A stretch of DNA of 64,000 nucleotides, from NCBI GenBank assembly GCA_000507305.1, contig DF241016.1, forward strand, positions 28,917 to 92,916, written 5' to 3'. Source of the DNA: Breviolum minutum Mf 1.05b.01 (lineage: Eukaryota; Sar; Dinophyceae; Suessiales; Symbiodiniaceae). A model generated the notes under the pieces. That model was not told where the DNA came from and made no database searches. It saw only the letters and a list, made by a program, of their open reading frames with translations. Made by a program: the position numbers and the translations under genes. Below, piece by piece: positions 32,664 through 43,756 of this stretch (its first letter is position 1; every line of letters begins with the position of its first letter).

Positions 32664-33661
32664 GTGCTGCTGACCTCGGGCCGCTGGCCACGCTCACGCT
32701 CACCCAAACGCAGGTGTGGATGTCCTAAATTTGGGTCTTTGATTTGATGACAGGCTATGAGCTCAGAGGTATGGCGATGTAATCACGTATTGCGTGACAT
32801 GGACTTATACAGGGGGCCAATAATGGCTGGGAACCCATGTTATTCAGTCTGAGAATTTTCAAGTCCCAGGCAATTCGGACACAGCTACACAGATTCACAG
32901 AGCTTTCTGCATCTTTTGTTTGTGTGTGCTCACTTCCCACATTAGCAACACAATGGCCGTCGATTAGACACCTTCGAAGTTGCAGGTTTTAGTGAGATCT
33001 AGCAATTTAGTCTATATTATATAATGCTATATATATATTTATATAGCTTGCAATTTGGATCTAAATACATGCCTGAGCATGTAAAGGATGTAAAGGGTGT
33101 TGTCATCATCAAACATAGGATCGCACAGAATGGTAGAGAATGGTACTGAACTGTCAAAAGTGGCAAGATGCAGCTAAACTTAATGCAGTTGTTACCAGCA
33201 GGTGCAGGCCTGCAGGAATCTTGGTAGGAGTTTCTATAGAGAACAAGTTTTTCTTGACTTTCACCTCAGTATTGCATAGAATAGCTGGAGTTGCAGATGG
33301 CTTTGCATATGCATCGGGAATGCAGAGAGATTGTATGACTTAGTGTGCCAGATAGAGATTGAGATACGGTTTTGGCTTCATGATCCTGTTTGATTCACTT
33401 CCTTTGCCCTCAGCACTTGAGCAGGTGCCGATAGCATTTTTTGGCTTCGCCTTGCCGCTACCAATGGAGATAACTCAGCGAGGGCCATGTTAGAGCGACA
33501 TCCTCCAACAAGTTGATCGACACACCAGAATCTTTGGCTATTTGATATCACGAAGGTGGCGACTCTGCAGGAAGTGAACCACATCAACGGGGTGCGTAAT
33601 GTGGGATCATGGCCGGAGAGCGGGGACTCTGTCGCATCGTGAGTGACCTGCAGAAAGATAG
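32664..33661. other. No exon assigned
   Basis: This stretch holds AT-rich tracts near 33,010-33,050 and short open frames on both strands without distinctive coding character. It is probably intron or intergenic sequence. Confidence 0.4.
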
Positions 33662-33724
33662 GATTCTGCTTGGAGGCGACTGTGGAGAAAAGACCTGGCT
33701 AAGCTGCTTGAAGATTACGCGGAG
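33662..33724 (+). CDS. Helical exon, unknown
   Basis: Between CAGAAAGATAG and a GTTACC donor there are 21 phase-0 codons, DSAWRRLWRKDLAKLLEDYA and E. The frame remains open beyond the donor to 33,851. A competing frame (MAGERGLCRIVSDLQ) starts upstream. Confidence 0.35.
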
Positions 33725-34244
33725 GTTACCATAATGACAATGGTACGAAAGGAAACGGTGGTGTGTAGGACCAATGTCAATGAGCAATCTACTGTAAACA
33801 ATTTGACTGTTCAGAGTTTCATGAGTTTTGCTGCAGCTCAAAATACGATTTGATATGCCAGATGGAGTGCCACACGCAGGATCACACAGGTCAAAAATTC
33901 TGATCTCTTGGCAGAAAACAGCAGGAAAATCATCAATACATAAATCTACGTACAGCTAACAGGGCTGAAGACTTGACACGTTGACAAAGCTTCCCAGATT
34001 GAGAAGACATGAACTTACCAATTGCAGTTGGAAACGACGCCATTGAAAGCGATGTTTCGTTTTTCAACAATATGCTTTCAAAGATGCTATTGCTACCCAG
34101 ACTGGATGCTCTCATGGTATCAATATCTTAGTTTCCTCTAAATTGGGTACCCTACACTGCATGGTTGTCTAATGCTGTCCAAGGTTACTTACAGAGTTGT
34201 TTTTTGTGACATCCTTGTCTCAGAGTCCAACTTCTTTTTGCCAG

Positions 34245-34298
34245 GAAGTTGGGGAAGAGGAGATGCTGCTAGAGGAGTGGGCAAAGCTGGCAAGAAGG
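34245..34298 (+). CDS. Short Glu/Leu-rich exon
   Basis: Between TTTTTGCCAG and a GTCAGT donor there are 18 phase-0 codons, EVGEEEMLLEEWAKLARR. It forms an amphipathic helix. The opposite-strand frame is a shadow. Confidence 0.45.
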
Positions 34299-34842
34299 GT
34301 CAGTTTTGGTGGAGGGGCCATGCATGAGGATTGTTTGTAGAGTATTGCCTCGGGATCACAAACAATACTGTAAGAAATGTGTAATTGGCCTTTTGTTTCA
34401 CGCAGATGGCTTTTGCTGAAGGTTGGTCTTCTTTGTTGTAATTTTTCACCTTGCCTTGGCCTCTTTCTCTTGCGGATTGGAAAGGACTCTTTTCGGTTCA
34501 TTTGTTCTCACGCGCCAGTGCACAGAAGCAATGAAACAGGTTCCAAATATTTGTATACACAATTCTAATTCTTGTATATGTGAAATCTGGGAATTTATAC
34601 GTACTCGTGTATTATATATACATAGATTCGCAAATGCATATCATGTGGTTTGCCTTTGCAACAACATGTTGTTTAAAAAGATGCTCCACTCCATTGTTTC
34701 ACAATCAGATTTTGTTCTTTGCACATTCAAATATGCATATTGCCATATTCCATATTTGATTATTTGTATCTTACATTGTTGAGTGATTCTTCCTTCTCCT
34801 TTCTTTGGCCAATGGAAATCCACCGCTTTTGCCTATGGGAAG

Positions 34843-34907
34843 CCGAGAGCGAAGCCGGAGCCCTGCGCAACCTGGCACTCGGTGACATGCCTCAGAGAAA
34901 GGAGTAA
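34843..34907 (+). CDS. Terminal exon resembling a DUF4116 half-unit
   Basis: The frame ends WEAESEAGALRNLALGDMPQ and RKE, then TAA at 34905-34907. A-L-R-N-L-A-L echoes A-L-R-H-L-A-L of the exon at 30,002. The 5' limit is uncertain. Confidence 0.35.
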
Positions 34908-35247
34908 GCGTTTGGCAATGGACATATTTTCATATTATGTAAAATTATATATGTAACGTATAGACAGTATCATAGTACATTTAATTGACAATACAGACAA
35001 TACATGTTACTTTCTTTAAGTATTTTCGATAAGTTCTTTGGCACTCAGGTATTTTGAAAGGTGTAAGATATATATAATGACTTTTGCAAAGGTTTCTGCT
35101 TTGACAGCCGCAGAGCATGCATGCCGCATGCCTCCTGATTCTGCATTCTACATGATCCCGCAATAGTGTTTGTTGATGAATGACATTTTGCCCATATTTC
35201 GGGTCATCATAAGACATAAATTATGACCCTTTTCGATAGATTCACAG

Positions 35248-35360
35248 GCAGCTTTCTATCGCGTTGCCAAGGGGTGCACAAATTTTGGTCCGCGTCCGGA
35301 GCCTCAGCGTTGGGAAGAATCCTGCAGATCCAAGCTCGTCACCTCATCATCTCCGCTAAG
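35248..35360 (+). CDS. Exon, unknown
   Basis: Between ATTCACAG and a GTAGAT donor the frame encodes AAFYRVAKGCTNFGPRPEPQ and RWEESCRSKLVTSSSPL. Good splice sites and a single clear frame. It probably lies upstream of the ubiquitin-like exon at 35,534 in the same gene. Confidence 0.5.
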
Positions 35361-35533
35361 GTAGATAATTAGGTGATTTTTGTGTTCAAAATATCACCAA
35401 TGCCTTTTTTTGCACTAGTTTCATGCTGCTGTGTTTAGGCAACATGTGTCTTCCCTTTATTTTTGTTCGCACGTTTTTGGATGCATTTGGATTCCCATCG
35501 CATGAAGCTGATTGGCTCCTGGCACTGTGACAG

Positions 35534-35623
35534 GTAAACAACCTATCTGGGGAGAACATCCTGGAACTTCATTTTGATCCCTTGCAATCCATCAATGCCA
35601 TCCTGGCAGCGTTGAGGGAACAG
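35534..35623 (+). CDS. Ubiquitin-like domain N-terminal exon
   Basis: The exon has 30 phase-0 codons between TGTGACAG and a GTGCAA donor: VNNLSGENILELHFDPLQSI, NAILAALREQ. It has the strand-turn-strand-helix start of a ubiquitin-like fold: V-x-x-L-S-G-E-x-x-x-E-L-x-x-x-P-x-x-S/T-I-x-x-I-x-x-x-L. Dinoflagellate proteins with this module often carry it ahead of ankyrin or WD repeats (from memory). Confidence 0.5.
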
Positions 35624-35900
35624 GTGCAACATGGGAAGATCCCTGGGTGGAAAAGTTGGTGGATTTGAAGCGCGTTTGCAGCGATGATGACTGCTTAGGG
35701 CCAGAAAGGGGCCGTCGTCGAGGGTTCATCTTGTAATTTAGGAAAGGTCCTAATTTGGTTAAAGAAGAAAGCAGCTGTTGGGGGAAGTTGAACAGGTGTT
35801 TAATCAGCAAGATGAGAGTAGTTGTGATCACGCGCTTCATTATATGATATGCAAATAATCATTGCTGATTTACACGTTGACATATTCACAGCTGTTCCAG

Positions 35901-35957
35901 GAAAACTTTCTGCAGCTCCGCCTTTTTCAAGACTCCGTGGAACTAGCGGAGGAGTGA
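35901..35957 (+). CDS. Short terminal exon
   Basis: After GCTGTTCCAG the frame gives ENFLQLRLFQDSVELAEE, then TGA at 35955-35957. Q-L-R-L-F could be the QRLIF-like strand of the ubiquitin-like domain begun at 35,534, so these two may be consecutive or nearly so. Confidence 0.45.
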   Translation, partial: ENFLQLRLFQDSVELAEE

Positions 35958-36571
35958 GAGAAGTGTTGAGATACAGCCACGTGCAGTCGACATGCAGATA
36001 GGTCTGTCTTGTCAGACATGGAATCGGGAACGCTCAATCCTACATGATAGATCATGATAGGCAAACAAGGGCCCAGGTCAGTGAGGATCGCCAGCAAATG
36101 TTTTTACGTTGGGAGAGAAGAAGCTAGTGATGTTGTCTTTTCCCTTGAGCATCAAAGATTGAAAAGATGAAAGATGATGTGCACTCAAGAAGGAAGTCAT
36201 CAAACATCAACTCTGATTGTTTTGGGGAGCTGGATCCCAGGACCAGCGACTACAAGACCTTTGCAAAGATGGAGGCCGGAATCTGACACGCAGCCCATGC
36301 AGTGTAACAACTGGAAGGAGATTCTGGATTTGGAAATCCATTCATCAATTTTGCTTCCATGTTTAACTGCTTGGGTCTTCACAGATCATCACAGACAAAA
36401 TGGATGTATGATGTGGTGGAAGCCTTCTGATTCTCCATAATGTTTTGTCGTTGTGTTGTAAAGGGCACTTTGCTTACTCATTACTCAATCTAACTCAGCA
36501 GTTCAGACTTGAAAAGATACACTGTACCATTTCCTACTCCATTTCCTTTTATTGCTATGTAGCCCTTCCAG

Positions 36572-36631
36572 GACATTCGCAAGAGTTGCTGCTGAGTTTG
36601 GTGAAAAGTCCTGGACCTTTGGCACTTACAG
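36572..36631 (+). CDS. Possible DUF4116-like exon
   Basis: Between AGCCCTTCCAG and a GTCATC donor the frame gives HSQELLLSLVKSPGPLALT. E-L-L-L-x-x-V-K-x-x-G-x-L-A-L matches the unit's first half. Confidence 0.4.
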
Positions 36632-36967
36632 GTCATCACAATGGATCATTGCCCCTAGGATTTATACAATGGATCCACAGTGGTTTCAACCAGGTCATCT
36701 TTTGACATAGTCATAGTTGCAATAGTGTTGTCCTTTTTGCAGAACATTTGTCCCAGTTCACTTATTTTTAGATTGGTTGAAAGTTGAAACCATCAAACTT
36801 GCTTTTGATGGGGAGGGGGAGTTAGGGAACACATGAAGATGATGTGAAGCATCTTGGGATCAGGAAGGAACTGCAGGGTGATTCATGCAAATGTCACTGA
36901 TTTGGCAAATCGTTCGGACTGCGTCCCAGTTGCTCAATGCAGCTTTTCGTCAACTGTATCTTTGCAG

Positions 36968-37040
36968 GACGCACTCTACAACTTAGCAACATGTCCTGAC
37001 CTGAAGGAATTTTCCCTTGGTCTGATCTTCCTGATAGTTT
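36968..37040 (+). CDS. Possible exon, unknown
   Basis: After ATCTTTGCAG the frame reads DALYNLATCPDLKEFSLGLI. A-L-x-x-L-A could again be a DUF4116 half-unit. The 3' end is not fixed. Confidence 0.3.
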
Positions 37041-37824
37041 CGCCACGTTCAGAACTTCATACCATGAATACGTCGCATAGCACGTACTTGTATCTACCAG
37101 AATCGAATAGAAACTCCTCATTGAGTTGGGGCTGCATGTTATATGGCACTGGCTCCAAATTATTCAAAGCCAGGGGCCAGCAGGAACTGCCAAGTTGTAT
37201 GCACCGATAGTCATCGATATAAATTACAAAAGTGACGTCCTCAATTTTTCAAGGCGTGTCTTTTCATACAGGACCAAGCAAAACTGCTACTCTGTAGTGC
37301 TTCGAAGTAGAGATGAACCGTTAGATATGAATATCCTTGACTTCAAACATTAGCATATAGGACGATGAGGTATCATTTATCGCATACTGAAAGATAGATG
37401 CATTGCCATAAGTCGTTGTATCCACTTTGGCTCAGGCAACTCTGGGATCTCGATGGTCGTTGTATCCACATTATGGGAGGCGGTAGCGAGCGAAAGGAGC
37501 ACCAAGTGACAGGCTGGCTGGTTTGCAATGGAGTGACCTCATGTGAGCAGTAGCGACTTCGATGATGTGCTTCAGATTGTTTTTGTTTAATTATTTTTGC
37601 ATATATATATATAATGGTGTGATATTTTCTGGTATACTTCGACATTTTTGCAGATGTTGTGCTGTTGTGGCTGATGAACATTGACTACTTGAAGAAAAAG
37701 ACCGTCAATTCTATCACAGAATTCCAAGATTCCTTCTTAGGATGCGACAATTCTGCAACCTAAGCTTGAACACTTCTTTCTGGCTATGAATCGATCTTCC
37801 AGACAAATTGACAGTGCAAACCAG

Positions 37825-37945
37825 CGAAAACCACCCGGATCGCTATGGCAGAGTGGTTTCCGCAGGCCTGGAGGTTGACTGGGCAGGTCGAAGAGCTCTC
37901 TCAGGAATGGATACGTCGACGGCGAAACAACTTTGGTGGGAATGA
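37825..37945 (+). CDS. WD40-like repeat exon
   Basis: After AAACCAG the frame encodes ENHPDRYGRVVSAGLEVDWA, GRRALSGMDTSTAKQLWWE, then TGA at 37943-37945. L-x-V-D-W-x-x-x-R-A-L-S-G-x-D-x-x-x-x-x-L-W matches strands b-d of a WD40 blade. A second frame over the same bases (MAEWFPQAWRLTGQVEELSQ) is also open, but the WD pattern favours the first. Confidence 0.45.
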
Positions 37946-38824
37946 ATCAATGAAAATGTTGGAGAAGCTGATTTTGGGCTTGGGACAACTAGTTCTATCA
38001 CTCAAATAGTTCTGATGTGTTTCGACACTTGTAGACAAAGGTCTTTAAGTTTTTGTTCAATCAAGCACTCAAGTCCTATGTCATCAAGTCATCAAGCCTT
38101 TGTAAGTAAACCGGTATAAAGATTGCGAAGGCATATTCTGAGCCGCCAAGGCCATGATCAAGTGCTCCAGAGAAAAGGATAGGAAGAAAGATCGGTTGTA
38201 TATAAAGGTTGAAAAAGAGAGAGAGACATTTCTGGATTTCAACCCATGGGCTTTTCATGGGTTTTCCCCATGTGAAATTCCGAAATCCCACAAAAAAAAC
38301 CGCAGCATCCAGGAGATTTGTGTCACATGGTCAGGCTATGGGACCTGGAAACGGGCCACTGCAGGCACGGCAACGAAGATTGATTTACGGTTGCACCAAG
38401 GGATATTTGAGGGGTAACAGGAGGTGTACCAGTGTACCCATTGATATTTGCTGGAGAATTTATTCAGAACTGAGGTATTATGATTTACGTATATATGAGA
38501 GTAGAGAACTTGTTCATTCGTTACATGTTCAAAAAATCCCCGGACTCAATGCACAGCGTTTAGTCTCAAGACATCTTCAAATCACACAAAGTACGGTATG
38601 GGTGTCTTTTTGTTCTCAGCCAGGAGTAGAGTTGTCGGTGCTTCTTGTTAGTCCATCTCTCACTGAGACATCGCGAGGTTCTGCATGTCGGGGCATGTCG
38701 GTGTCATTGAAGGGGCAGCTCAACCGCAACTGACCCTTTGTGCGGAGTATTTTTCGATGCGCCTGGCTATACGTTGCTGCATGCCTGAAACATCTAGAAA
38801 CAGTGGACACTTACATTCTTTGAG

Positions 38825-38923
38825 GTCGCCGTGGATTGGGATCAGCACCTAGCGCTGACGCACGATGCTGCCGGGCTGCTGATATGTTGGGATTTGCAAA
38901 CCGGACAGCAACGCTACCTGTGA
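38825..38923 (+). CDS. WD40 repeat exon
   Basis: After CATTCTTTGAG the frame gives VAVDWDQHLALTHDAAGLLI, CWDLQTGQQRYL, then TGA at 38921-38923; GTGACT just before it could be a donor. It is a textbook WD blade with W-D-L-x-T-G-x. It probably belongs to the same gene as the exon at 37,825. Confidence 0.6.
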   Translation, partial: VAVDWDQHLALTHDAAGLLICWDLQTGQQRYL

Positions 38924-40147
38924 CTTGGCACCATGCGGTCAGGAAAACATCCAGAAATAAACAGGTTGCCTCTATAGTTGTTACACAGGCTGTGGCCGCT
39001 AACTACCTGAGGTAGTAAGGCTTAGATTGGTGCAACAAAACTCCGCTGTGCCCCTGTTTGAATGATGTGACTTGTGGTTTTGGACTTTGTTTCTTTGTTT
39101 CAACGTTTCGAATTGTTCGGCATTTGAAAAGAAGAAACGCCTAAGTAGCTTTTCAGATATGAGGGAATCACCAACAGGGAGCCCTTACCAACTCACCAAT
39201 GGTATAGGATAAGCTGTAGAACAGGATAGAACTCCAGGCTGAGGCTTGGTTGCGATAGAAGACCATTGACGTTGATGTGCAGATATTCAACAGGTAGTTG
39301 CGGTTCATCAGTGGAGCCTACTGTATTTCCGAGTTTTTGGGGCTGGCGGGGTCACATACATACTTGCGCATACTTGTGTTTCCAGTTTGCCAGCCTGAAC
39401 ATACATTACTATGGTCCCATGGCACATGGTATTTTAGGGTACTCTTGCAATGCTTGGACTGTTTGGCCTGGTGTTGCAGCCCTAAGGTTGTTTGCTCACG
39501 AAGGCTCGTAAAAATGTTGGGCAAGCGAAGAAGCTTCAAGTCACATGGGCAGTGTCCAGTCGACCCTCAATGTTGCCTTACATTTCAGAGGTTCACAAGG
39601 AAGCCGCAAGCTACCATCAATCTTCATCAATTTTATAGAATTTGTTCAGCGGATTGGAAGATTAATATGGAAAAATCAAATCAGATCCCACTGTTGTGCA
39701 TGAACTTTTTGATAGATGCGTGCAATGCGTGCATTGTATCATTGAAGGTTGGTGGCACTGCAGATGCCAATGTTTAACTTATGTTATTTATGTTTATATT
39801 TGCCCATGTCCATTGTGGCTCCAGCAATATAGACTCATAGACAATGACAAATGCACAACGATTTCAAAAAGCCTATTGAACTGAATTTGGGTGGATTGAA
39901 GTGTAACTCTGAGTGGTAAGCGGTAAGGGTTGAGAAGATGTTTGACTCATTCGTCCAGTGTTCGTTTAGCATTCCACGGTTAAGAGATGTTAAGAGTAGC
40001 CTTCTGACTCTGCAGATAAACTAGCTCCAAGCAGCCTAACACTTTCAAACACAAGCAGCCTGCAGCCTACAGACCTAAGACTCCCTACTTCTAGTCTAGC
40101 TGGTCATTGGAGCAGCCTTTGGGCATGGGCCCACTCCAGATTGACCC
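38924..40147. other. No exon assigned with confidence
   Basis: There are overlapping open frames at 39,266-39,777 on both strands, none distinctive. Probably intron and intergenic sequence between the WD40-like exons and the signal-peptide exon at 40,148. Confidence 0.4.
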
Positions 40148-40234
40148 ATGGCCGTCACGCTGCGTGGCATTCTGTGCCTTATTCTCCTACTGCGGATGCT
40201 GGGTGGCATTTTCTTGACACGGAGTGAAGCGATG
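40148..40234 (+). CDS. First exon with signal peptide
   Basis: ATG at 40148 begins MAVTLRGILCLILLLRMLGG and IFLTRSEAM, directly followed by a GTAAAG donor. It has 29 codons, a single Arg and a strong hydrophobic core, typical of a signal peptide or signal anchor. It marks the start of a new + strand gene. A likely next exon starts at 40,396. Confidence 0.6.
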
Positions 40235-40395
40235 GTAAAGAATTGTGAAAAGAAATCATCAAAACGAGTGAAGCTGCCACTTCAATCCTCATGTCTTTGG
40301 TATTTGTACGATATTTGTTTATTTATATATCTTTATATTCATTTCAGTCTTGCTTTAGCTCCTTTTCTTGCCACTTTTGTTCCCTTCCAATCCAG

Positions 40396-40610
40396 CAATA
40401 TCCAGGAGTTGGTACTGCTCCCTCACCTTCGCCCGGCTGCCGCGGACTCGTGGTTCCAAGCGACGTTTGGGTGGAGTTGAACCACGTTACTACCAACAGG
40501 AAGCTGCAAATCTGTTTTTCCAACGAGCTGAGGAGATCAGCATCTTGGAAGTTATGAGATCTTCATGTTTTTCAACTTTTTTGGAGTGGTTTGTTGGATC
40601 GTTTGTTTAA
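40396..40610 (+). CDS. Probable second exon, unknown
   Basis: After CTTCCAATCCAG two frames compete. One joins exon 40,148 in phase (QYPGVGTAPSPSPGCRGLVV and onward to a stop at about 40,555). The other is more helical (PRYYQQEAANLFFQRAEEIS) and runs to TAA at 40,608-40,610. A missing small exon could bring the second into phase. Confidence 0.35.
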
Positions 40611-41220
40611 ACTTTATCGGTTTGTTCAGTTTGGTGGCCAGGTTGTTGTTTTTTTTTGGGTGGGCGGATCTATATTAAAAACAAGGACTTTTGATTTGGA
40701 AGTGGTGCAAATATGCAAGAATGTGCATTTCTTGAGAGGTAAGGTGTAGGTTCACTTTCATTGTTGATGCTTGATATTTACGTGTCCGAAGGTATTTCCC
40801 AAGGTCTTTCACACTCTTTGTGCACTGTACGAATATAACATACTTCCATATGCCCCACATTTTCAATCTTCGATTCATTGATTGTGGATGTTTGTCCTCG
40901 GGATTTGGATGTTTCCAAAGGGTCGTCCTTGAGGTGGGAGGCTTGGGAAAAATGTTTAAACAGATCGCTTACAGTGCTGGCAACAACATGTTGGAAGATG
41001 TTTCCAAGATCATATTCTTGCATGAGGTATCGTCCCCATTTCTTTGGCCGTGAGGACAGGAATTCCAGATTTAGACCTCAAATCTGAAATCTGGACAAAG
41101 TGTAAGCCTCACCTGGCACCTCAAAAGGTGGTATTGGAGTCAAGCAGACTCGCAAAGTAGCTTTTGACAAGCTTTCAAGATGGCCCATGAGAGGTTTCGT
41201 CTTCTATTGTTTCCTCCCAG

Positions 41221-41307
41221 GAAAGGAAAAGGACAGGCCGATGCGGATGCAACTGGTGGGCGGAGCGGGGAAACTTGGCCATGGAAGCGCATGATATTTT
41301 TGAAGAG
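41221..41307 (+). CDS. Exon, Cys/Trp-containing, unknown
   Basis: Between TTTCCTCCCAG and a GTATGA donor there are 29 phase-0 codons: ERKRTGRCGCNWWAERGNLA, MEAHDIFEE. The two other frames are open too, so the frame is chosen on splice phase only. Confidence 0.4.
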
Positions 41308-41879
41308 GTATGATGTAGTCGTCGTATTTGAAGTTAGAGTACATACATTCTTCTTGTATATAGGATAACTAACTAACAGATAGTGTACGGGCCTATACGA
41401 GTAAGAGGGTTTCGTATGGTTGAAATTGTCTATACCGAAAGGAGATTCTTCGAGCTTTTCCCCGTCATAGTCCAAACTTCCGACAATGTGACGCAGACAT
41501 ATGCAGACATGTTCTCAATTCTCAACATTCTAGACGAAGGAAATGGGGTCCCGGGGTGATTTGTTCAGCAAGATGCCCAGCGATTGCCTGTAATTCGTGC
41601 TAGAATAGCCCCGATCGTCGATACAGACTCCGTGGTAATGGAAAATCAGACATTCATCCACAAGCCTTCGAGTGCCGCTGTTTTCCCACATACGGTAGGA
41701 GTTGCATACTATCCATAGCGCCAATGGCAAGATGTGTCCAACTCGTTGCACCACTATTGGTGTACTTCCTGAAGTCATAAACACCGGTTGAATAGTTTGA
41801 AAATAGAGGGTTTAACGTGTATAGATATGATAGATGACCGATGGAAACATGGCGATCTACAGAATGTTTACAGCTACAA

Positions 41880-42074
41880 AACGGAAGAAACGTTTTCCAT
41901 CAGATCATGCAAACCGTAAGGAAGACCCACATCTATGCCATGATCGCCTCGCGATCCTTAGCAGAACAACCCAGTCGTCGTGTCGCCATTTTCGTTCCCT
42001 GGCGCACACTGGCGTTTCAGACCTGTCAGATGCTTGGCGATTCAGATGGTTGGCTGAGCTGGCTGGTGCTTTAA
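41880..42074 (+). CDS. Possible exon, unknown
   Basis: One frame reads TVRKTHIYAMIASRSLAEQP, SRRVAIFVPWRTLAFQTCQM. The phrase I-F-V-P-x-R-T-L-A-x-Q resembles helicase motif Ia (P-T-R-E-L-A-x-Q), but no other helicase motif was found nearby. Another frame is open across the interval. Confidence 0.25.
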   Translation, partial: NGRNVFHQIMQTVRKTHIYAMIASRSLAEQPSRRVAIFVPWRTLAFQTCQMLGDSDGWLSWLVL

Positions 42075-42531
42075 CACTGTGGGGCATACCTTTGTTCCGC
42101 AGGTTTGGACAAAAGTATACAAAAGTATCCTCTTGCTTGATCCCCGATTACCATTCAATCATCCAATGTTGGCAATTGAAAAATGCCTACTGTACAACGC
42201 CGTAGTTTGTCCATGTATATCCATTTAAAGTATTGATTGCTTGGGTGTTGCCAATGCAAAAGGTCACTCAGCGTCCATTTATGCGTCACAATCTCGTTGT
42301 TTGTTCAGAAGTCACTCTGACGTGCAGAATGTAGTACATCACCTCCAACAGAGATGACGTAATATTTCATGCAATTTCCATATAATTTGTGGCAGCTAGA
42401 CATAGCCAGATAATTATGCTAGATACACGTACTTTTGGTTTCTCATAGGCCCATTCCAATTACCTTTTTGGCGTTGTGCCATCTACTTTGACCCTGGTGA
42501 TGTCTGCTGTAGTATGTTGTTCTTTCTTTAG

Positions 42532-42613
42532 GGCTACAACATGAAATGCCCCCGATATCTCACATTCGTGCCATTGGCACAGATTTCTGATCAAAAGATT
42601 CCGAAAGTCTGAA
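42532..42613 (+). CDS. Possible exon, unknown
   Basis: After TTCTTTCTTTAG the frame gives GYNMKCPRYLTFVPLAQISD and QKIPK. The donor is not fixed. It is likely upstream of the membrane-anchor exon at 42,759. Confidence 0.4.
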
Positions 42614-42758
42614 AATGAAGATCATTCTCGGATCTTTCATCCAAAACGAAACATCTAAGTTCAAAGGTCTTTTTATCTTTGCAAATAGATTCCTATGATA
42701 CGAGCGTGTGGAGCTGCTGCACTAGTATTGGTCTCAAACACGCACACTGTGGTCTCAG

Positions 42759-42914
42759 GATAGGTTCTTTGTTCTCCCAAGGAAACTACGTGAGTGCGGC
42801 TTTCACGCTTCCATGCTCGGCGACGGGAACTCAAAATTGGACCCTATGGCCTCAGTAGTGGCCACTTTGGTCGCTATGGTTCTGTTGGGGGGGTTTTGCT
42901 GTTGCTTTAAATGA
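42759..42914 (+). CDS. Terminal exon with C-terminal membrane anchor
   Basis: After GTGGTCTCAG there are 51 codons: DRFFVLPRKLRECGFHASML, GDGNSKLDPMASVVATLVAM, VLLGGFCCCFK, then TGA at 42912-42914. The last 20 residues are a hydrophobic span ending in three cysteines and Lys, typical of a single C-terminal anchor that may be acylated. The product is unknown. Confidence 0.55.
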   Translation, partial: DRFFVLPRKLRECGFHASMLGDGNSKLDPMASVVATLVAMVLLGGFCCCFK

Positions 42915-43040
42915 TTGTGGATGCCGGATGTGCAGGTGCATTTCTTCCGGGAATGTGATATTGTGACAGAGCTTGTGTGTAAGTAGTTTGGTGTGGTGTA
43001 GCCGGTATTGGATTGTTATTGTGATGCATGCTTTTTGCAG

Positions 43041-43104
43041 TTGAGCCTTTCTTAGTGAAGCTGGTCAACAACCAGAAGCCAAGAAGAGGCACAGTTCCAC
43101 AAAG
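43041..43104 (+). CDS. Short exon
   Basis: Between CTTTTTGCAG and a GTGAAC donor the frame gives EPFLVKLVNNQKPRRGTVPQ. It probably belongs to the gene ending at 43,644, with one exon undetected between. Confidence 0.4.
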
Positions 43105-43261
43105 GTGAACCATGCAACACGTTTTTGTTGCCTCTTCTGAACTTGGTGGACATTGAACGGACTGAGGTTTGTGTATACAACAGTGCCCATTTGTTGAGAG
43201 GCCAGCATTTTCACGTCAAGATTATAGATGATGCTTGGTTGCAGCGCATTTTGACCAACAG

Positions 43262-43644
43262 CGGGGTCACCATTTACGAAGTGCGGGGGCGGCGATGTGC
43301 CTTTTGTCTATGCTCAGAACCATGGCACACACCTCAAGTCAACTACAGGATTCAAAGCTGATTTGATGTAAAATCACCCGTAGGCCCAAGGTTTGATCAT
43401 GAGACGTCCTGGAAAGACAGGGTGTTTTCGGGGGTGACATACGTATATATGCAGACCTCCCCAATATGCCCACAAATCCGCCAAGGAAGCCCACCACTTG
43501 CACAGTGATGGCTTCCTAACCAACATGATCAATGGCATCACTGCCGACTTGGAAGCCGAATTTACTGCAACCTTTCACACGGACCGATCAGATGATTTGG
43601 ATTATTTGTACTCCTTTGAGAAAGCAGTGCCTTGGATGAACTGA
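43262..43644 (+). CDS. Two 3' exons of an unknown gene
   Basis: Exon 43262-43367 encodes SPFTKCGGGDVPFVYAQNHG and THLKSTTGFKADL up to a GTAAAA donor. Exon 43455-43644, after ATATGCAG, joins in phase and encodes PPQYAHKSAKEAHHLHSDGF, LTNMINGITADLEAEFTATF, HTDRSDDLDYLYSFEKAVPW and MN, then TGA. The second has no early Met, so it is easily overlooked. Two other frames are open over the first exon. No family is recognised. Confidence 0.5.
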
Positions 43645-43707
43645 TGAAGTTTCTCAAGTTATTTGCAATTTCAGAAGGGTCTTGTTTCTGAATGCAGATA
43701 ACTTGGG

Positions 43708-43709
<2 letters not shown>

Positions 43710-43756
<47 letters not shown>
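43710..43756. repeat. GAT trinucleotide microsatellite
   Basis: About 15 uninterrupted ATG/GAT units. On the minus strand it creates a poly-Ser open frame that is not considered a gene. Confidence 0.9.

Noticed and set aside
33010..33050. AT-rich palindromic tracts here and near 6,540-6,670, 21,840-21,910 and 60,680-60,715 as possible origins or CRISPR-like repeats
   Set aside because: They are simple alternating TA sequence with no conserved arms or spaced repeats; the window shows no CRISPR or plasmid features.
41880..42074. DEAD-box helicase suggested by a motif Ia-like string
   Set aside because: No Walker A, DExH or motif VI was found in neighbouring exons; kept only as a low-confidence exon.
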